From Modestobacter marinus (GTDB lineage Bacteria > Actinomycetota > Actinomycetes > Mycobacteriales > Geodermatophilaceae), in the NCBI RefSeq assembly GCF_019799945.1, contig NZ_JABGCH010000015.1, forward strand, positions 62,001 to 126,000: a stretch of DNA of 64,000 bases. Direction: 5' to 3'. Under the pieces are notes generated by a model. The model saw only the letters and a list, made by a program, of their open reading frames with translations, did no database searches and was not told where the DNA came from. Position 1 is the stretch's first letter. Each line of letters opens with the position of its first letter. Of the stretch, positions 1 through 8,556 are shown piece after piece. The translations under genes and the position numbers were made by a program.

Positions 1-515
1 CGGCGGCCGTTCCGCCTGTCGCTCCTGCGAGACCCACACACAGGGCTGGATCTGCGAGCGAGCCGGCGGGGCCCGATACCCGATCTCCTGTCGGACCTGG
101 TCTGAGCCGGCTGGGGGTCGAGCACGACGCCGCCTCCGTCGACAAGACGGGCGTGGCCCTCCACAACGGCGGCATGAGAGCGTCGCTCCGCGATCTGGGC
201 CGCTTCGGACGGGTACTGCTCGGCGAAGGCATGTCGCCGACCGGCGAGCGCGTACTCCCGGCGGAATGGATCCGGGACACCTTCGTCGGGGACGCGGGCT
301 CACGGAAGGCCTTCGCCGTCAGCCCCACGGATACCCGCATGACCGGGCGGGATGCATCGCACCACTTCAGACGATCTACGTGGACCCGCTGGCCAAGGTC
401 GTCGGCGTCAAGCCCTCGCGCTGGCCCGTGCCACAGTCCCCGGCCATGCTGGCTGCCCCTCTGCGACTGTTCGACGCATGCGCGGCCACCTGGCGCCGGA
501 CGCCGCCCGGTGGTG
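1..515 (+). pseudogene. C-terminal remnant of a serine hydrolase (class C beta-lactamase family), frameshifted
   Basis: Pieces of one beta-lactamase-family protein can be read only by changing frame. Frame 2 near 35-80 gives GWICERAGG. Frame 1 near 80-102 gives DLLSDLV. Frame 3 from about 105 gives SRLGVEHDA and then GGMRASLRDLGRFG. After about 345, frame 2 gives QTIYVDPLAKVVGVKPS. Roughly 40 residues expected between TDTRM and QTIYVDP are missing. The family hydrolyses esters or peptides using SxxK and YxN motifs, and neither motif lies in this fragment. At least three frame changes and one deletion mean it is not functional. It runs off the window start, so its 5' extent is unknown. A matching N-terminal fragment lies at 2337-2645. 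Confidence 0.7.
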
Positions 516-545
516 GGCGCCCGGCGCGTCGGCGATCCGGTCTTC

Positions 546-2072
546 TCACGGAGCCTCGTTGGGATACCCCTCCTCGGCCATCCGCTTGACGTAGGCGGGG
601 TCGAGCGGCCCCTCGCCGACGGCGGCGTCGACCTCGACGGCTGTGGCGGCGCCGTGCTCGTGCATCCACTTGTCCGCGCGGGACTCCGCGCCGACTCCCT
701 CTTCGGTCAGGTGGGCGTCACCGATCGCCTTCCGCTGTGCGAAGTAGGCGACGAGCACGAGAGCCCAGGCCAGCAGGCTCAGCAGGAGCTGCGACCGGGT
801 CCCCTCGCGGACGAACATCTGCACGAGGACACCGACGATGGCGAGGGCCGTGAGGATCGTCAGCACGGGGTAGAACCACATCTTCACCTTGAGCCGCTCC
901 GGCGGGATCGTCGGCCGCATCCGAAGCTGCGACAGACAGATCAGCAGGTAGACGAAGAGGATGATCGCGCCGGAGGAGTTCAGCAGGAAGAGGAAGACCT
1001 GGTCCGGGGATATGTAGGCGGCGATCACGCAGAGGAAGCCGATCACGCTGGACGCCAGGATCGCCCACATGGGGACGCCACGCTTGCTGATGGACAGCAT
1101 CCGGGCGGGCGCTTCCCGCCGGGCGGCCAGCACGAACAGCATGCGGGACGCCGTGTAGAGGCCGGAGTTCAGGCAGGACAGCACCGCGGTCAGCACGACG
1201 AAGTTCATGATGTCGGCGGCTGCGGGGATGCCCATCTCCTCCATCGCCGCCACGTAGGGCGACCCACCGAGCTCGGTGGAGTTCCAGGGCAGGATCGTGG
1301 CCAGCAGGAAGATGGATCCGACGAAGAAGATCGAGATCCGGAAGACCACGGAGTTCGTCGCCTTGACGATCCCCCGCTCGGGCTCCGCCGATTCAGCCGC
1401 GGCGATGGTGGCGATCTCCGCCCCGACCATCGAGAAGATCACGATGACGATGCCCGAGAAGAGCGCCCCGACCCCGTTGGGGAACAGGCCACCGTGCTCG
1501 GTGAGGTTCGAGAAGTCGAGGTCCCGGCCCGGCCACAGCCCCAGTACGAAGAACGCACCGAGCGCGATGAAGACCATGATGGTCACGACCTTGACCCCGG
1601 CGAACCAGTACTCGAACTCACCGTAGGAGGACACCGAGAACAGGTTCGTTGCGGTCATCAGCACCATGAGGACCAAAGCCATGATCCACAACGGGATGTC
1701 GGGGAGCCAGCGTTGCAGGATTCCCGCCCCTGCCACGGCCTCGAAGCCGACGACGATGACCCAGAAGTACCAGTACAACCAGCCGACGCTGAATCCCGCC
1801 CAGCCGCCGAGCGACTGTCGGGCATAGTCCGCGAACGACCCGGTCGACGGGTTGGCGACCGCCATCTCCCCGAGCATCCGCATGACCATGACGATGAGGA
1901 CGCCGGTGATGGCGTACGTCAGGAACGCCGCCGGACCCACTTCGCCGATGATCGCGGCCGAGCCGACGAACAGACCGGCGCCGATCACACCCCCGATCGC
2001 GATCATCGTGAGGTGACGCTGCTTCAGACCCTTCTGCAGGTCTCCGGACTCACCAGCGGGACCGTGTGCCAT
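546..2072 (-). CDS. gabP: APC-family amino acid permease, GABA permease type
   Basis: A 508-residue amino acid:proton symporter of the inner membrane, APC superfamily, amino acid transporter branch, probably importing 4-aminobutyrate. The N-terminus carries the family hallmark IGGVIGAGLFVGS followed by about 12 hydrophobic segments, and the C-terminal tail is polar and acidic. The ATG at 2072 is preferred over the in-frame ATG at 2087 because GGGGAG lies 5-7 bases before it. The substrate is inferred from family similarity and from the GABA transaminase gene encoded divergently 1.6 kb away. Close relatives transport other amino acids, so GABA specificity is likely but not proven. Serine-hydrolase gene remnants lie on both sides. 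Confidence 0.85.
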   Translation of the reverse strand: MAHGPAGESGDLQKGLKQRHLTMIAIGGVIGAGLFVGSAAIIGEVGPAAFLTYAITGVLIVMVMRMLGEMAVANPSTGSFADYARQSLGGWAGFSVGWLYWYFWVIVVGFEAVAGAGILQRWLPDIPLWIMALVLMVLMTATNLFSVSSYGEFEYWFAGVKVVTIMVFIALGAFFVLGLWPGRDLDFSNLTEHGGLFPNGVGALFSGIVIVIFSMVGAEIATIAAAESAEPERGIVKATNSVVFRISIFFVGSIFLLATILPWNSTELGGSPYVAAMEEMGIPAAADIMNFVVLTAVLSCLNSGLYTASRMLFVLAARREAPARMLSISKRGVPMWAILASSVIGFLCVIAAYISPDQVFLFLLNSSGAIILFVYLLICLSQLRMRPTIPPERLKVKMWFYPVLTILTALAIVGVLVQMFVREGTRSQLLLSLLAWALVLVAYFAQRKAIGDAHLTEEGVGAESRADKWMHEHGAATAVEVDAAVGEGPLDPAYVKRMAEEGYPNEAP

Positions 2073-2336
2073 GTCCGCTCCCCTCATGGGGTACGCGATG
2101 GTCAGAATCAGGTTGAGCGCACAAAGGATCCTGCGGCCATGCCGGGCCCGCCAGCCCAAAGGGCCGATTCGTTCCGTTCCGGTACAGATCCGATCGCAGT
2201 CCCGCCGCTCAACGTCCAGGTCAGGGGCGGAATCTTCTGCCGGTTGAGCTGGTCGCCCTCTCGAAAATGTGAGACGGGACAGGCGACGCGCCGGTGCTGA
2301 TGCAGGGTCTCCCGCCGCCTCCGTACCAGCGCGTTC

Positions 2337-2645
2337 ACGCTGGAGAACTGGCAGTTGACCCCCTACGACAGCTGGTCCTTCCACCGCGTGCGCGAGGTCG
2401 TGCCGACGGCCCGGGTGACCCGGGGGGCTGGCCCGCCGCACGTTCCCCTGACCGCCGTGAGGACGTCACTCTCCTGCCGGTCACCAGGGCCGACGGCTTC
2501 TCCACGACGGTGGGAGCGATCATGGCGTCCACGTCCACGGACGGGTGGATGGCCCTGCGCAACGGCCACGTGGTGGCCGAGGACCCCGGGGGAATGCCGC
2601 CTGACTCCATGCCGCCTGACTCCACGCACCCGGCGTCACTGCGAC
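2337..2645 (+). pseudogene. N-terminal remnant of a serine hydrolase (beta-lactamase family)
   Basis: Frame 3 from 2337 gives TLENWQLTPYDSWSFHRVRE followed by VVPTARV, the typical N-terminus of class C beta-lactamase-related serine hydrolases. The reading then moves to frame 2 for DRREDVTLLPVTRADGF, TDGWMALRNGHVVAE and HPASL, and ends just before the position where the catalytic SxSK would be expected. A stop lies directly upstream in frame 3 and no start codon is in register. It is therefore a frameshifted, truncated remnant. Its complement, the C-terminal part of the same kind of protein, sits upstream at 1-515 on the same strand, beyond gabP. Confidence 0.65.
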
Positions 2646-3640
2646 CGGGATGACTCGCGCGCGATCCGCGTGCGCCGGTCGAGTTGCTGTGAAACGGCGC
2701 AGCGGCACCCACGTCGTGGCCACCCCGGAGCCGACCCCGGGACGGCGTGAGCGCGGCCCCCTGACCCGGGGCTCCTTGCCCGCCGGCCATCTGGTCCGGG
2801 GCGACGCAGGGGCTCTTCCGCGTGATCACCCTCGGCAGGCCGGCAGCAGCGCGCGGGGGGAGCGACCACCGGCAGGTCGCAAGTGACTGCGCATGCCGCT
2901 GGTCAGACCTGCCAGGGCGTCGTCTCGTCAAGGGCCAGCAGGGCAGCGGCCTGGGGGCCGGTGATGGCGCCGGAGCGGGTCCACTCGGCTCGCACGTAGC
3001 TCCGTGTGGCGGGCAGTGAACTCAGGCGGTAGCTGGACTCGGACCAGGAATCGAGGAGCACCAGGCTGTGCATCAGGCGCCGGGGCCAGGTTCGTGCGGC
3101 TGGGGTCTGGGATGTCCGAGCCGACGCCGGTACAGCTCCGTCCTGCCCTGCGCCGAAGGCGGTGTCACTGGTCATGTCGGAGTCTTCGGGTTCGCGCGAC
3201 ACGGTCGTTCGTCCGCTTTCTTGTCGATCTCAGCGGGCGCCGAACGCAGATCGGCGCCCCGCACGTCATTTCCACCGTACGACCATGCTGGCGCTCCGGT
3301 CGCACCTCAGGGGTGACGGTCCGCACGCTCCCATCGACGGTGCCCCGCGTGTCTCGACGCGTCCGGCGTCCGCAGCGGTCACGTCAGTCGGGGCCATCGA
3401 TGTCGTCGCTACGCAGAGGTCGAGCGACGAATCGGAGAGAAGCGAGGCGATGGTGACGGACACGTGTGCCCCCGGAGCGGCGTCAGGAACCGCCCAGTCC
3501 GGTGCCCGACCTGCCGGACTCAACACCCGGCCCGACGCGAAGCGCCACTCCGGACATCCCCGTCGATGGAGCTGCGGCTCACACTGGCGGTCGAGCCCCG
3601 AAGGGGGAGTCCGACCCACGTTCTGCCCGAGGAGTCCTCC
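2646..3640 (+). other. 995-base stretch without a recognisable gene, upstream of gabT
   Basis: I see no protein family here. The longest minus-strand frame (2903-3202, 99 codons) and several plus-strand frames have no recognisable motif, and the frames overlap heavily, as expected of non-coding GC-rich DNA. A GABA operon regulator (PucR or GntR type) would be expected nearby but I cannot recognise one. The stretch may be decayed coding sequence like its neighbours. The gabT promoter should lie in its last part. Confidence 0.5.
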
Positions 3641-5011
3641 GTGACCGATCTGCTCGCCTCGACCCCGTCCCTGGTGCAGGAGCGCCGCCTGGTCACCGAG
3701 ATCCCCGGGCCACGCTCCCGTGAGCTCATGGAGCGGCGCGCAGCCACCGTCTCGAGCGGTGTCGGCACGACTCTGCCGGTGTTCGTGGAGCGGGCTGGTG
3801 GCGGTGTCATCCGCGACGTCGACGGCAACTCACTGATCGACCTGGGCGCCGGGATTGCGGTGGTGAACGTCGGCAACTCCGCGCCGAAGGTGGTTCGCGC
3901 CGTGCAGGAGCAGGTTGCGACCTTCACGCACACCTGCTTCATGGTCACGCCGTACGAGGGCTACGTCGCCGTCTGCGAGGAACTGGCCCGGGTGACCCCT
4001 GGCGACCACGAGAAGCGCACGGCGCTGTTCAACTCGGGGTCCGAAGCAGTCGAGAATGCGGTGAAGATCGCCCGCCACGCAACCGGACGCCAGGCCATCG
4101 TCGTCTTCGACCACGCCTACCACGGCCGCACGAACCTGACGATGGCGTTGACGGCGAAGAACATGCCCTACAAGCACCGCTTCGGACCGTTCGCTTCCGA
4201 GGTCTACCGCGTACCGATGTCCTATCCCTTCCGCGATGCACCGGGCATGTCCGGCGCCGAAGCGGCCGACCGGGCGATCCGGCAGATCGAGACCCAGATC
4301 GGTGCCGCGAACGTCGCCGCGGTCCTCATCGAGCCGATCCAGGGCGAGGGTGGTTTCGTCGTCCCGGCGACGGGTTTCCTCCCGGCCGTGGCGCAGTGGT
4401 GTCGGGAAGCGGGTGCCGTCTTCATCGCCGATGAGGTGCAGACGGGTTTCTGCCGCACCGGCGACTGGTTCGCCTCCGACGCCGAGGACGTCGTTCCCGA
4501 CCTGATGACCCTGGCCAAGGGCATGGCCGGCGGCCTGCCGCTGGCCGCCGTGACCGGTCGCGCGGCCCTGATGGACGCAGTGCACACCGGCGGGCTGGGC
4601 GGGACGTACGGAGGGAACCCGGTCGCGTGCGCGGCAGCCCTCGCCTCGATCGAGACGATGCGAGAGCAGGACCTCGCCGGCGCCGCGCGAGCCATCGAGG
4701 ACACCATGGTCCCGCGGCTCCACGCGCTAGGGGAACACACGCCGGCGATCGGCGACGTGCGAGGCCGCGGCGCCATGATCGCGGTCGAGATCGTGCGACA
4801 GGGGACGACGGAGCCGGACGCGGCGCTGACAGCCCAGGTCGCCCGGCTGTGCCACGCGGAGGGCGTCGTCGTGCTCACCGCCGGCACCTACGGCAACGTG
4901 CTGCGATTCCTCCCGCCGCTGGTCATCGGTCAGGATCTGCTCAACGAGGCGCTCGACGTCCTGGAGGCCGCCTTTGCCGCGGCGACCACGCCCGTCCAGT
5001 CAGCCGGGTGA
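3641..5011 (+). CDS. gabT: 4-aminobutyrate--2-oxoglutarate transaminase
   Basis: A 456-residue class III PLP aminotransferase that converts GABA and 2-oxoglutarate to succinic semialdehyde and glutamate. Visible landmarks are the cofactor pocket NSGSEAVENAVKIAR, the AYHGRTNLTMALT segment, EPIQGEGGF, the FIADEVQTGF motif with the PLP-interacting aspartate, and LAKGMAGGLPL with the Schiff-base lysine. The GTG at 3641 is chosen because GAGGAG lies six bases upstream and because it places the usual N-terminus; upstream in-frame codons extend into sequence unlike the family. Length is normal. The gene is divergent from the permease at 546-2072, and together they form a GABA uptake and degradation pair. 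No succinic semialdehyde dehydrogenase is adjacent. Confidence 0.92.
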   Translation: MTDLLASTPSLVQERRLVTEIPGPRSRELMERRAATVSSGVGTTLPVFVERAGGGVIRDVDGNSLIDLGAGIAVVNVGNSAPKVVRAVQEQVATFTHTCFMVTPYEGYVAVCEELARVTPGDHEKRTALFNSGSEAVENAVKIARHATGRQAIVVFDHAYHGRTNLTMALTAKNMPYKHRFGPFASEVYRVPMSYPFRDAPGMSGAEAADRAIRQIETQIGAANVAAVLIEPIQGEGGFVVPATGFLPAVAQWCREAGAVFIADEVQTGFCRTGDWFASDAEDVVPDLMTLAKGMAGGLPLAAVTGRAALMDAVHTGGLGGTYGGNPVACAAALASIETMREQDLAGAARAIEDTMVPRLHALGEHTPAIGDVRGRGAMIAVEIVRQGTTEPDAALTAQVARLCHAEGVVVLTAGTYGNVLRFLPPLVIGQDLLNEALDVLEAAFAAATTPVQSAG

Positions 5012-5118
5012 CCGCCGATCCGGGCCACCGGACAGTGCGACGGGCAGCGATCTGCCCGGTGGGTCCGGCCGAAGGGACGCGTACCACCGCTGTGGCGGAG
5101 TGACCGGGGCACCGACCG

Positions 5119-5775
5119 ATGCTGGCCGACGCCGCACCCGTCGTCGAGCGGCTCGGTGTCCGAGTCGCCGACACGGTCTCGCTGCCGGGCAGCGGGCCGG
5201 GCCCTCCAACTCTGCACCGCCGCCACGACCCGGTCGGCGGCACCGCCTGCGACGGGGTCACCCGGACGCAGTGGTGGCAGGACGGACCGGGCCGGGCCGG
5301 TGACAGTGCCGGCCTGTTCGCCACCCTGGGCCTGCTGGACACGGTGGGGCTGGTGGCCGTGCTGTACGTCGTCGCGACGGCGCTGTCCGGGCGGATCTCC
5401 GGCACCACGGGCGGCCCCGCCCGGTACGCCCACTCGCTGATCCCGATCGCCGCCGGCTACGCCGTCGCCCACTACTTCTCGCTGCTCCTCCTGGACGGGC
5501 AGCGGACCTGGAGGCTCGCGAGCGACCCGTTCCAGACCGGGCTCGATCTGTTCGGCACCGCCGGCGACCTGATCGACTACACCGCTGTCTCGCCCCGCAT
5601 GATCAGCCTCGTCCAGGTCGGCGCGATCGTGCTCGGCCACGTGCTCGGCGTCGTGCTCGCACACGACCGGGCCGTCCGGGTGGCAGCTCCCCGCCGAGCC
5701 CTCGTCGCGCAGTACCCCCTGCTCCTGGTGATGGTCGCCTTCACCGTCGGCGGGCTCGGACTCCTGCTCGGGTGA
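5119..5775 (+). pseudogene. N-terminally truncated multi-pass membrane protein (type annotated as fenitrothion hydrolase)
   Basis: The last 130 residues, with RYAHSLIPIAAGYAVAHYFS, DGQRTWRLASDP, a VQVGAIVLGHVLGVVLAHDRA helix and a hydrophobic C-terminus, match the end of a family of roughly 400-450-residue actinobacterial membrane proteins often annotated as fenitrothion hydrolase. GTACDGVTRTQWW corresponds to an internal motif of the same family. The N-terminal half with its membrane helices is absent, and the first 40 codons look degenerate. I therefore read it as a 5'-truncated pseudogene. The family annotation is from memory and its biochemical meaning in actinobacteria is weakly supported. 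The next gene downstream begins the chromate-resistance cluster. Confidence 0.55.
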
Positions 5776-5899
5776 TGGCCTCGGCCTGGACCAACAGCAT
5801 GCCGCCCGACTGACGGCCCGGGGCACGCCCCGGACATGGCTGACGGGGTGCGCCACCCAGCTCTGGACGTCGGGACGCAACCGTGGTTGCATCATCGCT

Positions 5900-6394
5900 G
5901 TGAGCGGTGCGTCGCCTGGCGAGTGGGTGCTGCTGTGCTACCGGCTGCCCCGGGAGCCGTCCGGCCCCCGGACCACGCTGTGGCGACGGCTCAAGCGGCT
6001 GGGTGTAGCCCAGCTGGCCGACGGACTCGTGGCGCTGCCCGCCGACGCGCGGACCCGGGAGTCGCTGGAGTGGCTGGCTGACGACGTCGTCGCCGCCAGC
6101 GGGACGGCGGGGCTGTGGGTGGCCCGGCCGACGACCGTGGCGCAGGAGCGCGAGCTGGCCGCCGGGATGGCCACCGCGCGAGCCGAGGAGTACCGCTCGC
6201 TGGCCGGGCAGTGCCAGGAGGCCCTTGGAGCGGACCCCGCGGAGCGGAGCCGTGCGCTGCGCCGCCTGCGGGGCGAGTGGCGGGCCGTGAACCGGCGCGA
6301 CTTCTTCCCCCCGGCGGAGCGCGAGCGGGCCGCCGCGGCGCTGCGGGAGCTGGCCGCGGCCGTCGACCGGGACGCCACGGGGGCCCCGGTATGA
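5900..6394 (+). CDS. chrB: ChrB-type protein, N-terminal domain (chromate-resistance regulator half)
   Basis: A 164-residue protein resembling the N-terminal domain of ChrB, which acts in chromate-responsive control of chrA in other bacteria. It opens with WVLLCYRLPREPSGPRTTLWRRLKRLGVAQLADGLVALP-like sequence (about residues 9-47), typical of that domain, and continues with an Arg/Glu-rich helical part. The start is GTG at 5900. Its stop overlaps the ATG of the next gene by four bases (ATGA), so the two are translationally coupled. In many genomes both domains form one polypeptide; here they are separate. Chromate as the inducer is inferred from the chrA gene at 7060. Confidence 0.75.
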   Translation: MSGASPGEWVLLCYRLPREPSGPRTTLWRRLKRLGVAQLADGLVALPADARTRESLEWLADDVVAASGTAGLWVARPTTVAQERELAAGMATARAEEYRSLAGQCQEALGADPAERSRALRRLRGEWRAVNRRDFFPPAERERAAAALRELAAAVDRDATGAPV

Positions 6395-6822
6395 AGTGGG
6401 CGACCCGGGCCGGAGTGCACATCGACCGGGCGGCCTGCGCCTGGCTGATCCGCCGGTTCCTCGATCCGGCGGCGGAGTTCGTCTTCGTCGCCGACCCGGC
6501 CGAGGTGCCCGCGGACGCCACCCCGTTCGACATGCGCGGCGTCGAGCTGGGCCACTCCGGCGGGGACTGCACGTTCGAGACCGTGCTGCGCCGGTACGAG
6601 CTCACCGATCCGGTGCTGTGGCGGATCGCCGAGATCGTGCACGAGGCCGACCTGGACGACGAGCGGTTCGACGCCCCCGAGGCGCCGGGGCTGGACGTCG
6701 TGCTGCGCGGCCTGTCGATGACCGGGACCGACGAGCAGACCCTGGCGGTCTCCGCCGCGGTCTTCGACGGCCTCTACGAGTTCCACCGCCGCCGGCTGCT
6801 GCTCGGCCGCGAACCGGCCTGA
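6391..6822 (+). CDS. ChrB C-terminal domain protein (chromate resistance)
   Basis: A 143-residue protein corresponding to the ChrB C-terminal domain. It begins MKWATRAGVHIDRAACAWLI and contains RRFLDPAAEFVF, the conserved FDMRGVELGHSGGDCTFE segment and HEADLDDERFDAPE, with His, Asp and Cys residues suited to metal or oxyanion binding. No signal peptide is visible. It overlaps the upstream ChrB-N gene by four bases and lies 237 bases before the chromate transporter. The split arrangement could let the sensor half and the DNA-binding half associate in trans; that is inference. Confidence 0.78.
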   Translation: MKWATRAGVHIDRAACAWLIRRFLDPAAEFVFVADPAEVPADATPFDMRGVELGHSGGDCTFETVLRRYELTDPVLWRIAEIVHEADLDDERFDAPEAPGLDVVLRGLSMTGTDEQTLAVSAAVFDGLYEFHRRRLLLGREPA

Positions 6823-6844
6823 TCCCTTCGCCCGGAGGTCCGCC

Positions 6845-7018
6845 ATGCCCCCCGACCGACCCTGGTTCCTCGGTCACGCTCTGTCTGGGCCCACTGCTGC
6901 CCGAGGACCCCGACGCTCCGGCAGACCCACAGGAGCGCAGCTGTCCACTCCGCCGCTGAGCCCCCGGCGTACCCGCACTGCGCGCAACGGTGCCTCCGCG
7001 CGCATGCCGGGCGTCTGA
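6845..7018 (+). CDS. possible small ORF between chrB and chrA
   Basis: An open frame of 57 codons starts at ATG 6845 with a strong GGAGG six bases upstream and ends 41 bases before chrA. The predicted peptide is Pro/Arg/Thr-rich (it opens MPPDRPWFLGHALSGP) and resembles no family I know. The ribosome-binding site is better than chance would give in this DNA, so a short leader gene that couples chrA translation is possible. The composition equally fits non-coding sequence. Confidence 0.25.
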   Translation: MPPDRPWFLGHALSGPTAARGPRRSGRPTGAQLSTPPLSPRRTRTARNGASARMPGV

Positions 7019-7059
7019 GCCCATTCCCCTTCCCCGCAGACCCAGACCACGAGGACGCC

Positions 7060-8529
7060 ATGACCCGCGAGACCCCATCTGAGCAGGACACCGCACCGCT
7101 CACCCCGGGACTGGCCCCGGACCCTGACCCCGTCCCCAGCCAGGCACCCGTCCCGACGTCGATCCGGCCGTCCGAGCAAACGGCGGTTGCCTTCGGCACG
7201 GCGGTGCGGGCGTGGTTCCTCATCTCGCTGCAGACCTTCGGCGGCCCCGCCGGCCAGATCGCCGTCATGCAGCGCACCCTGGTCGACGAGAAGCGCTGGA
7301 TCGGCCAGCGCCGGTTCCTGCACGCTCTCAACTACTGCACGCTGCTGCCTGGCCCGGAGGCCCAGCAGCTGGCCACCTACGTCGGCTGGCTGCTGCACGG
7401 CACCCGCGGCGGCCTGGTCGCCGGCGGCCTGTTCGTCCTGCCCGGCGTGGTCGCCCTGCTGGCCCTCTCGGCGGTCTACGTCGCCTTCGGCGACACCACC
7501 GCGATCACCGCGGTGTTCGCCGGGCTCGCCGCGGCGGTGCTGGCGATCGTCGTGCAGGCGGTCATCCGGGTGGCCAGGAAGGCGCTGGACAGCCGCGCCC
7601 TCATCGCGATCGCGGTGGCGTCGTTCGCCGCGCTGGCCCTGTTCGGCGTGCCGTTCCCGATCGTGGTCGCGCTCGCCGGGCTGACCGGCTGGGCTCTCGG
7701 CCGCTGGCGACCCTCCGCGCTCCCGCGCAAGAAGGCGGCCGACGGCCCCGACGCGGGCTCGGCCCCGGTGATCTCCGACGACGTGCTCCACCACGAGACC
7801 CCCACCACGCGCCGCACCCTGAAGGTGCTCCTGGTCGGGCTGCTCGTCTGGGGGGTGCCGGTCGCCGTGGTCGCCCTGCTCACCGGCGCGGGCAGCGTCT
7901 TCACCGAGCAGGGCCTGTTCTTCTCCGGCGCCGCGGTGGTCACCTTCGGCGGCGCCTACGCGGTGCTTGCCTACGTCGCCCAGCAGGCCGTCGAGGTCTA
8001 CGGCTGGCTGGGCCCGCGGGAGATGGTCCGCGGCCTGGCCCTGGCCGAGACGACACCCGGCCCGCTGATCATGGTCGTGCAGTTCGTCGCGTTCCTCGGC
8101 GCGTACCGCAACCCCGGCGCCCTGGACCCGTGGGTGGCCGCGGTGCTGGCCTCCCTGCTGGTCACCTGGGTGACGTTCGTGCCCAGCTTCCTGTTTGTGT
8201 TCCTCGGGGCGCCCTACATGGAGCGTCTGCGCGGCAACCGGTCGCTGTCCGCGGCGCTGAGCGGCATCACCGCCGCCGTCGTCGGCGTGATCGCCAACCT
8301 CGGCGTCTACTTCGCCGTCCACACGTTGTTCAACGAGACCCGGCACGTGGCCAGCGGCCCGCTGGCGTTCGAGCTGCCCGACCCCGCCACGCTGCGGCCG
8401 GTGCCCCTCGTCATCGCGCTGGTGGCCGCGGTCCTGCTCTTCCGCGTCAAGTGGTCGGTCCTGCGCACCCTCGGCGTCTGCGCCCTGCTGGGCCTGGCCG
8501 CCGGGCTGGCCGGCCTGCCCGTCTCCTGA
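7060..8529 (+). CDS. chrA: chromate efflux transporter, CHR family
   Basis: A 489-residue inner-membrane protein of the two-domain CHR family, which exports chromate in other bacteria. After a polar, Pro-rich N-terminus of about 45 residues, the first CHR domain shows TFGGPAGQIAVMQ, the LLPGPEAQQLATYVGWLLHG motif and several helices. The second, homologous domain shows TFGGAYAVLAYVAQQAVE and TTPGPLIMVVQFVAFLGAY. The repeated PGP motifs are diagnostic. A charged linker near residues 225-250 joins the halves. The ChrB-N and ChrB-C genes upstream on the same strand suggest a chromate-responsive operon. Some family members move sulfate or other oxyanions. Confidence 0.93.
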   Translation: MTRETPSEQDTAPLTPGLAPDPDPVPSQAPVPTSIRPSEQTAVAFGTAVRAWFLISLQTFGGPAGQIAVMQRTLVDEKRWIGQRRFLHALNYCTLLPGPEAQQLATYVGWLLHGTRGGLVAGGLFVLPGVVALLALSAVYVAFGDTTAITAVFAGLAAAVLAIVVQAVIRVARKALDSRALIAIAVASFAALALFGVPFPIVVALAGLTGWALGRWRPSALPRKKAADGPDAGSAPVISDDVLHHETPTTRRTLKVLLVGLLVWGVPVAVVALLTGAGSVFTEQGLFFSGAAVVTFGGAYAVLAYVAQQAVEVYGWLGPREMVRGLALAETTPGPLIMVVQFVAFLGAYRNPGALDPWVAAVLASLLVTWVTFVPSFLFVFLGAPYMERLRGNRSLSAALSGITAAVVGVIANLGVYFAVHTLFNETRHVASGPLAFELPDPATLRPVPLVIALVAAVLLFRVKWSVLRTLGVCALLGLAAGLAGLPVS

Positions 8530-8556
8530 CCTGCCACCGATCGCGAGGAGGAGCGC

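Noticed and set aside
153-2300. 715-codon plus-strand frame across the permease gene
   Set aside because: Only its first 70 residues match a protein (the serine hydrolase remnant). The rest is antisense of gabP, Asp/Glu/His/Arg-rich without domain features.
2903-3202. 99-codon minus-strand frame as a possible regulator of the GABA genes
   Set aside because: No helix-turn-helix or effector domain can be read in it, and no ribosome-binding site is evident. It is kept only as part of the unexplained stretch 2646-3640.
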